Assembly: GCA_963931865.1 (NCBI GenBank)
Contig: OZ007507.1
Span: 914,139-978,138 of the forward strand
Source: Axinella damicornis
Taxonomy: Eukaryota > Porifera > Demospongiae > Axinellida > Axinellidae
DNA length: 64,000 bases
Direction of reading: 5' to 3'
Numbering within the stretch: the first letter of the stretch is position 1; each line of letters opens with the position of its first letter. Of this stretch, positions 55,660 through 64,000 are shown one piece after another. Below the pieces are notes generated by a model. The model was not told the origin of the DNA and ran no database searches. It saw nothing but the letters and a program-made list of their open reading frames with translations. The translations under genes were made by a program, and so were the position numbers.

Positions 55660-56391
55660 CTACAGTGTTTCTGTATTAGATAACACAGCAATTTCGTTCA
55701 AGATGTTTTTCTCTGCATTCTCTTCATACTTCTTGTGGAATACTTCAGTGCAATAGATTCTCCTTGTGTCCAGGAACCCTTTCAGGACATGGGCTCGCCT
55801 CCTACAGTACTCTTCATGAGGAACGTGAGCATACTCTCTTCGGATGTTCGCCGAGTACACTCTGTAGTCCAAACTCTCTTCTCCAAGAATAGCCATGTCG
55901 AAATCCAAGAGGAAATGTTCATCGCTGTCACCATATCCATTTTCTGGCATGTGTGCAGAGGTCTGGTGTTTCTTTGTCAGCATTATCATGTCACAAACTC
56001 TTTGCCTATCCACACGGTGCTCACTACCATCACACAAACATTCCTCTGCAAACCTCTCAAACGTGATGGCACTTTGCTCCTCGTTATCTCCAGCTCTTGG
56101 GTCATAAATCACATCATGGAAATATATCGCAAGTGCTACTTCCTTGGGATTCTTCAGCCTGTCCTCATACCTGGTCAGGTTACGCAGCATGTGATCTACG
56201 TGACTGAGGGTGTGATAGTACCTCCAGGATTCACAATAGCGCTGCTGAACAATCTTCCACCATTTTTGAGACAAACCTACGTCAACTTTCAAAGTTGAAC
56301 ACAGTTCGGTCCACTGGCTATCAACATGCTTTTGTACTTCCTGGCCTGTAGTAGACATAGCTCTTTGCCAGAGGAGGTTGGACACGGTCAT
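55660..56391 (-). CDS. HD-superfamily metal-dependent phosphohydrolase (COG4339-like)
   Basis: Single-exon 243-codon gene. After WWKIVQQRYCESWRYYHTLSH (HTLSH gives the first metal histidine) comes VALAIYFHDVIYDPRAGDNE, containing the H-D pair, and EHFLLDFDMAILGEES with a later aspartate. This order is that of the small HD-domain phosphohydrolases found from bacteria to yeast and animals; the substrate is not established. No signal peptide or membrane segment. An internal ATG at 56,358 (MSTTGQ) could be used instead of 56,391. Divergent from the SLC18B1-like gene, 401 bp away. Confidence 0.85.
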   Translation of the reverse strand: MTVSNLLWQRAMSTTGQEVQKHVDSQWTELCSTLKVDVGLSQKWWKIVQQRYCESWRYYHTLSHVDHMLRNLTRYEDRLKNPKEVALAIYFHDVIYDPRAGDNEEQSAITFERFAEECLCDGSEHRVDRQRVCDMIMLTKKHQTSAHMPENGYGDSDEHFLLDFDMAILGEESLDYRVYSANIRREYAHVPHEEYCRRRAHVLKGFLDTRRIYCTEVFHKKYEENAEKNILNEIAVLSNTETL

Positions 56392-56792
56392 GTGACCTAC
56401 GTGCGTAGGCGAATTTATATACTGAAGTGTGATCTTTACGAGTATCTCAACAAACTTGAAAGCTCCAGTAGAGTAGATTCAAAATATGCCGTCAACCCCG
56501 TTCACCCCCTGGGTCACTTAGGCTGTACGGCCTCGACCTCTTGAAGGATCGGCCAAACGGGATGGCGGAGAAACCACTCCAACCTGAAGCGTCTTCAACG
56601 TACTCCTACTTCCGGCCTGGGAACGAAGCTACTCTGCATCTGGCTCTTTGCCACATTTGCCGACTCACGTCACAGTCTAGCTCTAGCTCTAGCTAGCTCT
56701 AGCTCTAGCTCTAGCTAGCTTTGCTCTGCTGTATGATTTTAATTTTACTCGTGTACGCTTTAATAAGAATAATTATTGCATAAAGAACAGGA
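56392..56792. promoter_or_regulatory. Bidirectional promoter interval
   Basis: 401 bp between two divergent starts. Contains a solo transposon end (GGCCTGGGAACGAAGCT near 56,617) and a CTAGCTCTAGCT repeat at 56,682-56,720. No core promoter motif identified. Confidence 0.45.
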
Positions 56793-59700
56793 ATGATGGA
56801 TGATCCTTCCCACCCTCCCAGTCCCTCCTTTCCTACCGTACAGGAGCCAGTACAGCAGAGAGAAGCTGAGGATGAAAAGCAACCTCTCCTTGCATCGGGG
56901 GAGGCCAGGCAGAGGGGTTTTCAAAGACAGAACTCGATAGTCGACATTGTGAAGCACCCTTCCTCGTGGAATGGGAGGAATGTGCTTGTTCTAGCCACAC
57001 TTGCACTTGCTTATGGTTTTGTTAGTGGTGCGTATTCTGTCATAGGTCCGTTCTTTCCCAATGAGGTTAGCTGGTGGAAACTAAAATCCCAACATCACAG
57101 TAATGATTGTACTGTGCTTTGACTTCCTGTGTGCAGGCCTTGTTAAAAGGTTCATCGTCCACAACCACTGGGATCATCATCAGTGCCGCACCGTTCTCTG
57201 TGGCCATACTTTCCCCCTTCATCGGATACTATGTAAGTTGCAGCATTGTCCTGCAACAAGGCAGTAGTACCTCATACCATCACCCTCATGGAAACCGGCA
57301 CTATCGCTGATGAGGCATTTCCTGTCACATATTAAAATCTATCTATCTATCTATCTATCTATCATACCTATACTGCTCTTCGTGCAGCTGCCGAGACTTG
57401 GTCTGAGATACGCACTGGTTTCTGGACTGTTTCTTGTTGGAGGCGCATATGTCTTACTTGGGTTAGTTGATGTCTAGGGTGACTTTATAGCCCAACTTGC
57501 TTGATAAACATCCCTCGTCCCTTCCCTATAGTACCAGAGCAGAATATAGTTGCAAGCTATGGCTAGCTAGATAGAAGTATAGCGTGCATGGCATAATTTA
57601 TGCTTCAAGCTTCTGTGTTTACGCACCAAGGTTTACATCTCTGATGCCCTCCGGCTGGGTATTCATCCTCTTCTGTGTGCTGCTGAGGCTGACGGAAGGT
57701 GTTGGATCTGCCATGTTTTTGACCGCTGCCTTTGGTGTCCTACCGGAGCTGTTTCCCAAAAATGTTGCGACTGTCATGGTACGTGTTTTCTTCTGGCCTT
57801 GTACAGAGGCTCTCGCTGCCTCCAGTTTCATCACATTGATGAAAACTGAAGGTATAGGTACATAGTGAGAGTTTGGGTGTGTGGGTGTGTGGCTGTATTT
57901 CCTCTCTGATCGCCTTGGTTTTGTTTGCTTAAGGGTGGCCAGGAATTGCTTGTGGAACAAGTGGATGTGTTCTGAGATGTAAAACATGTTAGTGTGACGC
58001 ATTTATGTATATGATTGTATTTATGTTTACGACAGGGTGTGTTTGAGGTGGCTAGTGGACTGGGATATGCGGCTGGACCCCCCCTTGGAGGATTCCTGTT
58101 TGCAGTTGAGTACCTTTGACCGTACAGTAATAGTAATGTGTTATGGTCACTGAATGTTGCTGTGGGTGTGCTGTGCTGTGATGGTTCGATCATGTGACAC
58201 TTCCGGATGTTTGCTCTGTACACAGGCTGGTGGGTTCAAGTTGCCGTTCATTGTTGTGGGTGGAGCAGTGCTGGTGTTTGTACCAGTGACCTATCTGCTG
58301 ATTGGAAATACGAGTAAGTATTCCAATAGTCTCATTCCCAGGCCACATGTTCAGAGGAAGGTGTGACCTGGGAATGAGGTTAGCCGCAATTAGTATTTTA
58401 AGGATGTGGAGGAGTGAAGGACGAACCATTGCATATTGGAAGCAGAAAGTAGGCCTCACGTCAGAGTTTCCATCTGTGGTGAGCAAAACTTGTTTATTAT
58501 TTTATGTAGGCTATAAGGCTAAGAAAACATTGACTTTGAAATCAGTGCTGAAGATTTCTACTAGTCTTGTCATGATCCTCTTATGTGAGTTACATGTATC
58601 AGTGAAATGTTCAGATATGGCGAGCACTATTGCCACATGTTAATCCTCGGTTTCAGTTCTTGCCAATCTACTAATTCTTGCTGGATTCGGATTCATCACA
58701 CCCTCTCTGGAGCCCTTCCTAACAACACACGTATGCCTGTCTTGTATGTACACTGTCTGCACCGTAGTTGCATAACAAACCTGTGATTCTTCAAAACATT
58801 ACCATGATCATACTGTTTTAGCTTACAATGTACATGTTGAATTGGGGTTTGTAAACTTGTCCAGTAATGTAGTTCACTGGGGGGCGGAGCCTGGGAACGA
58901 GGCAAGTAGAAGCTTAAAAATTTAGAAGTGAACCGTTCAAGAGGTATACTTGATGCCAACCCATGTATACATACAGCAGATTACACTCCTGGTAGGGGAA
59001 AAATTGTGCCACGTAAATATAATGTTCAAGTACTTGGGATTGGCCTACAAAGATTCTGACTACACTACTGTGATCGCTATCGAGCACTGACCTGAACGTA
59101 AATAGTTGGTGCTGAAAACTCACCTTGGTCGTGGAGCTTTTGTGTCGCTGTTGGCCGCCATTCGGCTCGAGCGCTCTCTCCAACTTCCGGTGGCAGTACC
59201 GTTCTTAGGAAAGGTACACGAAGATTCTGATCACACGGCCGTGATCGCTGTCATTCATTGATGCTTACATGCCGAAACTCACCATGCTGGCACAGCTGTG
59301 AGCACTGTAACAATTTCTTGTCTTCCCTATTGCGACTGAGCGTGGTTGCCACGGAATGAGTTGCACTACCAAGTTACAACCGGTTGCAATGACTCTTACC
59401 AGGAGTGCGGTTGCCCCTCGAAATATGGTGAAATTGTTGATCCAGAGCAGACTACATAATGAAACCAAACTCTGAGTTAATATCCTCTCTGAACAAACTT
59501 TATCTGAGTCTCCCTGATTGTTTTTGAAGAGATGCACATAGTAAAACTTTTAGTACTTCAAGTTGCAAATGCAATCAGCGTGGTAGGTTTATTTCTCATG
59601 TGTACATATTCTCATCCTGACATATCCTGTGCAGTTTCATCTGACTCCGGAACAAGTGGGGCTGGTGTTCCTGTCTTGTCCACTTCTGTTCGTGCTCCTA

Positions 59701-61575
59701 TCCCTGGTGGCTGGACCACTGGCAGACAAGTTTGTAAGTCTCCATGTCACGAGAGAGAGGGAGGTAAACCTGACTGAGTGTAACATTGCTTTTTCCAGGG
59801 GCCAAGATGGTTTGAGATCTCTGGATTCTTTGTTTGTGGTATTGGATATGCTTTCCTCGGCCCAGCTGACTTTGTTGCAGAGCCGTAAGCTAAATTCATG
59901 CATATATAGTTTGCTGTGTTATTTTAAACATCGATCTCTCATTGTTTGCAGCAAACTTTGGATAACAATAGTAGCCTTCAGTTTTGTTGGAGCAGGTGCA
60001 TCCTTTGCCGCAGTACCCGTCTACTCAGACATGCTCACCGTAGCAAAGTGTGTTGACTATGAAATCAACTAGCTGGAATATATTAATCAGTTTACAATCT
60101 GGTCTCAAGTTAGTTAGTGAGCTACTCTATAGCTGCACGCAAAAATTGAGTATCCACTCAGGGTGATTGGAAAATTCTTTGCCTGAGGTGCATGTATTTC
60201 AAGACTCAGTGCATGTAATAAGACAACAACTCTTTAAGTTAAGTATTCTGTCATTTCCTATAACTTCTTCAAAGGTCAATGAACATGGAGGAGGACCAAG
60301 ATGCTCTGATTGGTGTTCTTTCTGGAATGTCTTCATCTGCTTATTCAGTTGGGTGAGCTAGAGCTAACTGTTGTATCCGTACAACTGTCGCTATAGGTAC
60401 GTATACTGGCACGCCAGTTGCACTGTCCATTGTCGGTTGTATGCTATTTCCTACAGGGAATTCATGGGTCCTCTCATTGGTGGGGTACTGGTCGAACTTT
60501 TGCAATTCCAAGACAGCTGTTTTGTAAGCTTTTACAAATTACATTCCATGAGGTGCATGCATTTATCATCTAAATAAATCCTCTTGTGCAGATCTTCGGA
60601 GAAGCGTTATTTGCAGAGGTAGGATTGCAGTGTAGTATGTAAAGTTGATATGCAGTGGATAGCCTCGTACCCATGCCTCCTCACCACTGCATTTGTGTGT
60701 TTGCAATACAAACACGTCACATGCATTGCTGTTGAATGCTTGTCCACGATACGTGGCTGCAATCAATAGTGCACTCATGCACTTACGTGAAAGACAGCTT
60801 TTCCAGGAATGTTCCACTACTCCAGACGCCCAGTAACATCGCTGCATGTGACGAGCTGTACCAAGCCTTTCCCTGTGTTAGAACTGCAAGCATGCTGTGT
60901 GAGAAGGCCTGGGTGCAAGTGCACGCAGTGGCTTTGTCATGGATTGCATCATAGTGACTTAACTATAGACCTATTGCACTTACATCACTTTTGCATGGCA
61001 TTTCCGTATACTAAAACGTGTGTTGGTGTACAATGTCCTACCGGAAGCAATGCAGAATTTGCCATAGAAGCTGGAGATAGCAGGTACACCGTGACTGTTA
61101 TTCTCAAAATGACGATGTCAGCTGCAGTGGGTCTATGCATATGGCAAATGTCCTACTTGGAGATCGTGCTGGTTCTGCCTTCTTACTGTTCATCCTCCTG
61201 CATTCTTCATAGTTATTACAACACACAATTAAGACAGTATATTATAGCTAACTCAGTCCTTTGCTGACTCTGCATGTTATAGCTGCTGCTTAGATGTCAC
61301 GGTGGAGCAACCACTGAGCTTGATGATTGGACTTCACACTGCAAGAACTTTTCAACAATCAGTTTTGATCAGACTGTGCTACGCGACATGTCCCTCAACC
61401 AATATGTAACCACTGAGCTTATAACTCACTTCACCTGTAACCATAGCAACCACTGAGCTTACAACTCACTTCACCTGTAACCTTATTCGTTCTATTGTGT
61501 CCATATGTACAGGCATTCCTGCTGCTTGGAGTAACCCTGATTGACATGTGTTATAGAAGAAGTCGGCGGCACTGA
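56793..61575 (+). CDS. SLC18B1-like: MFS transporter, SLC18B1-like, 15 exons
   Basis: Exons: 56,793-57,065; 57,137-57,232; 57,388-57,461; 57,610-57,778; 58,036-58,104; 58,226-58,313; 58,510-58,584; 58,657-58,730; 59,635-59,733; 59,799-59,884; 59,952-60,047; 60,275-60,352; 60,457-60,523; 60,592-60,618; 61,513-61,575. All phases match, giving about 475 residues, near the family's usual length. An acidic cytosolic N-terminus (EKQPLL, a possible dileucine sorting signal) precedes the first membrane segment and GPFFPNE. Family hallmarks: GPPLGGFLF, PFIVVGGAVLVFVP, PEQVGLVFL and GPLIGG. SLC18B1 relatives are vesicular transporters reported to carry polyamines; substrate here is inferred. It ends with a basic RRSRRH tail. 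Intron 6 holds a 56-bp transposon. Confidence 0.85.
57332..57363. repeat. (TCTA)n microsatellite in SLC18B1-like intron 2
   Basis: About eight TCTA units. Ordinary. Confidence 0.9.
58327..58382. mobile_element. 56-bp degraded element of the 9-bp-TSD family
   Basis: TAGTCTCATTCCCAGG ... CCTGGGAATGAGGTTA in intron 6 of the transporter. No target duplication remains. A solo right end (GAGCCTGGGAACGAGGCA) lies near 58,882-58,900. Confidence 0.7.
58980..59425. repeat. Dispersed repeat related to the upstream region of the effector exon
   Basis: 58,990-59,325 is a diverged match to 660-985 and its two other copies (shared GGCCTACAAAGATTCTGACT). It is bounded by CACTCCTGGTA on the left and TACCAGGAGTGCGGTTGCCC on the right, an inverted pair, so this is a mobile element and the effector copies carry one upstream. 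In intron 8 of the transporter. Confidence 0.6.
60619..61512. other. Intron 14 of the transporter
   Basis: 894 bp. Contains a solo end TAGCCTCGTACCCATGCC near 60,660 and a tandem pair around AACCACTGAGCTTA at about 61,402-61,480. Confidence 0.5.
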
Positions 61576-62047
61576 CAGAGTTGGAGGCACGCAATATCTT
61601 AGTCATATAATTATGTCTGTTCATGAAGATCTGTAATCAACGTAAATCATCTCTTTATCAACCACAACCTTGTCTGTTCATGAAGATCTGTAAATCAACG
61701 TAAATCATATCTCTTTATCAACCACAACCTTATGTACATGTCAGATCTACGATGAGCAGTGCACCCACACACATGCCCGAATATGGTCACAAGTTTGGTC
61801 TATTCGCATGCTCTTATGTCAATAATACCTTCACAAGCTAGCGTCCCTTCACTATCGAGTTATTATAACCAAGACGTACAGGTTGTTAGCAGTAGGAATG
61901 CTGCTTGTGTTGTCGTGCTAGCGCTCATTTTTGTCATGCAGCTTTCACACCCAGATCAAGATGTCTAATGAATGAAATACTCAGTTGGCAACTTTTATGC
62001 AAGTGCACTGAATACAAGAATAAAACTAGAGGTGTTCATAGAACACA
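61576..62047. other. Intergenic between transporter and esterase genes
   Basis: A roughly 61-bp direct duplication (TCTGTTCATGAAGATCTGTA..) at 61,616-61,735. No gene seen. Confidence 0.5.
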
Positions 62048-62662
62048 TACCCCGCGCTGAACGTCAGGATGCATGCAGTGCAGCTTCAATCGACGTGACA
62101 TCTCTGCTGATGCGCATCGAACAGGGCGGCTATCGCGTATACTGTGTTCGTGTATGGCCATATCCAAGGTGTGGGAGTGACCGCTTACCGTATATACAAC
62201 ATATTATATTGTGAAGCTGGAGAGGTGGGGCCAAATGTTACGAATAATAGGAAATAGCTGGAAAAAACAGCCGAAACAATAGCCAGGATGTCTGTGAAGC
62301 ACATAGATCGTGAGAAAACACTGTTTCCTAGCGGTCATCTCGAAGCATGAAGTTACCAAATGCACTGCGTATTCTGTTCTTGATGGGACTCTGAGGTCAC
62401 GAAGAGGTGGAGCTAATGTTATGAATAGTTAAGAAAAGTAGGAATTAGCCGAAATACAGCGAAACGGAGCGCCTTGACTTCAGTCAGGTACATATAGAGC
62501 AGTTTTTTGCTATTTGCTATTGTTTGACTCCATTTCGATGGTTTATGAGGGTCTATGTGGCGAGATTTCAATTTTTTCGCCTGACAGACAGACGACAGAC
62601 GACAGACGACTGACTGACGGACAAAACCGATTGCCCCGCTTCGCGCATGCGCGCGCGGGGTA
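62048..62662. mobile_element. Possible 615-bp element with TACCCCGCGC ends
   Basis: TACCCCGCGC on the left and GCGCGGGGTA on the right; an internal GACAGACGACAGACGAC repeat and CGCGCATGCGCGCG palindrome at the right end. Inverted match is short (about 10 bp), so weakly supported. Confidence 0.35.
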
Positions 62663-62821
62663 ATTAATGTTCATCGACAAATTCATTATTGATCGACGGA
62701 CGTGCGTCATCGATATCCAACCACAAATGCACGCACAGCTACAGTACTAGGCAAGTTCGATCGTCAGTAGAGCTGCTGAATTTCGTCGATCAACTGCACA
62801 GTGTATATATACGGAGAAACA

Positions 62822-63968
62822 ATGCGGAGTCTCTGTCCCGTCCTGTTGTTGCTTCTCTGCACTTGCTGCTGGGCAGAGAGTGGTCCTGTCGTGCAAACCA
62901 AGTATGGGAAGGTGAGCAGCTGTTTCAGTAAGAATATTTGCCATCTTGGCTGTAGCTGTAAGGTGCAGCAAAGGGTGTAAATTAGTACCTCCAACCTTTC
63001 CACCCTTGACTGTTCTCCCAAAGAAGGGAGGGGGGAGAGGGTAGAGAGTGCATGGGGTTAGAACTTAGAAACTTCCTTGATTCTATGATTGTTAATCATA
63101 CCATGCAGGTGAAGGGCAAATACGTTGACCAAGCACAAGTAAGACACTATAAAATTATATAGTAAGGCCAAACCAACTTGTGTTTCACGGATCTGGTGGG
63201 TAGATTTCTCGTCGTTGGTGAATTACTGGTAGTTGTAGTGCCGGGACTTTGAGAGGGAAGCCAGGAGTCGCACGGGTCAAAGGTTGGGTTTAATAGAAAG
63301 CATTTTCTACACCCGCCTACCGGGTCACTGCTGCGAAGAAAATAGTCCTTGAAACAGTTGATTAATTTTGGTCTGGCCTAAAAGGACTGTAGCTAGCTAT
63401 ATATATATAGGTAACATGTTTGCTTGTGCCGTGCTACAACTGCCTATACTTGTATGCACTGTGCAGGTATTCAAGTCAATCCCGTTTGCAGGACCTGTTT
63501 CTGGTCCCAACAGATGGAGAGACCCACAGTCAGTTTATTTTTAGACTTGTACTTTTGGGGGCAGCTATCTGGTGGATGTTGCTGCCACTGACTCATTCTT
63601 TCCCTCACAGGCCCCCAGTAGCCTGGCTTGGCACACTAGATGGCACTGAGGATCCTCCTGCGTGCCCTCAGGTTGTTACGTACTGACATAGGAGAGTCAC
63701 TGTAGCCTCATTCCCAGGAGCCTGGGAACGAGGCTAAGTCACTGCTCACTGTCTAATGGAGCATGTGGTTTCCTGCACTGATTGTTATAGCAATCCTATC
63801 CTTGGGCTAGCTTTCCACAGAACTGTGCTATAGCTGCTTCTGCACCATTTTAACCTTCTCTGCCCTCAACTCTAGGACTGTAGGGTCCATGGCTGCCCCG
63901 TTCCTGACCCTGAAGTAATGGATGAGGAATGTCTCTTCCTGAATGTGTACGCTCCACAGAATGCAAGC
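62822..63968 (+). CDS. Secreted type-B carboxylesterase/cholinesterase-like gene, first five exons
   Basis: Exons 62,822-62,911; 63,109-63,138; 63,467-63,528; 63,611-63,671; 63,876-63,968, all in matching phases; the gene continues past the window with a donor at 63,969. It begins with a signal peptide (MRSLCPVLLLLLCTCCWAES) followed by GPVVQTKYGKVKGK, then SIPFAGPV, and DEECLFLNVYAPQNAS, the family's E-D-C-L-x-L-N-V-x-x-P box with D in place of the usual S/E before E. The GESAGG nucleophile elbow, which would tell an active esterase from a neuroligin-like adhesion protein, lies beyond the window. Intron 4 carries a 34-bp transposon hairpin. Confidence 0.82.
63703..63736. mobile_element. 34-bp minimal element of the 9-bp-TSD family
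   Basis: Nothing but two facing ends, TAGCCTCATTCCCAGG and CCTGGGAACGAGGCTA with two bases between, flanked by AGTCACTG on both sides (63,695-63,702 and 63,737-63,744). Inside the esterase gene's intron 4. Confidence 0.85.
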
Positions 63969-64000
63969 GTGAGTTAACAGTTACTAGCCACAGAGTGTGA

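Noticed and set aside
1..64000. tRNA or rRNA genes
   Set aside because: No recognisable tRNA cloverleaf box pair or rRNA core was found by eye; a tRNA scan would be decisive.

Overview
The window is eukaryotic nuclear DNA. Coding sequence is split into short exons with GT-AG introns whose phases fit together, several animal gene families are recognisable, and much of the rest is transposon sequence. HIP1-type ANTH exons, an SLC18B1-type transporter, a secreted carboxylesterase/cholinesterase-type gene, a DD34E Tc1 element, PIF/Harbinger remnants and a tyrosine-recombinase retroelement together suggest a marine invertebrate animal. A sponge or other early-branching animal is my best guess, but the sequence does not prove this.

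Layout. (1) 1-25,758 is a giant imperfect palindrome: left arm 1-11,219, right arm 17,153-25,758, spacer 11,220-17,152. Each arm holds a nuclease-kinase effector exon (1,224-2,686 + and 23,047-24,536 -), an unrecognised candidate gene, a 2.46-kb element with long inverted ends (tandemly doubled in the left arm) and the first two exons of a HIP1-like gene. The spacer carries HIP1 exons 3-10 on the minus strand, so the right-arm exons 1-2 complete an ANTH-domain gene that stops at the spacer edge. (2) About 22,972-26,522 is repeated again, inverted, at 33,173-36,735, giving a third effector exon at 35,173-36,659. The 6.6-kb interval between holds two different small N-terminal 'header' genes facing away from each other (28,978-28,550 - and 31,489-31,756 +) and an old kinase pseudogene. 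(3) 36,735-46,600 is transposon and satellite sequence: a 21-bp satellite split by a 2.1-kb element, a decayed split-direct-repeat tyrosine-recombinase retroelement, a 78-bp element with its own empty site nearby, foldbacks, a TTAA element and a 45-bp minisatellite. (4) 46,773-53,503 is a further header gene joined by phase to a different, unrecognised effector; its 5.4-kb intron holds a TTAA element, a palindromic satellite, a Tc1 transposase gene and a 551-bp foldback. A truncated fourth kinase copy follows at about 54.0-54.67 kb. (5) 55,660-63,968 looks like ordinary gene-dense sequence: an intact HD-domain phosphohydrolase (-), a divergent 15-exon SLC18B1-like transporter (+), and the first five exons of a secreted carboxylesterase-type gene running off the window.

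Main interpretation. Three small beta-grasp-like header exons all end in phase 1. Three large effector exons (two kinase copies and one unrelated protein) begin in phase 1 at a very similar acceptor junction. This matches the header-plus-effector organisation of Crinkler (CRN/CR)-type proteins, in which a ubiquitin-like header is joined to variable nuclease or kinase effectors. Here the modules sit on separate exons inside an inverted, transposon-rich amplification. The palindrome could be biological or an assembly or haplotype artefact, and this must be settled before copy number is trusted.
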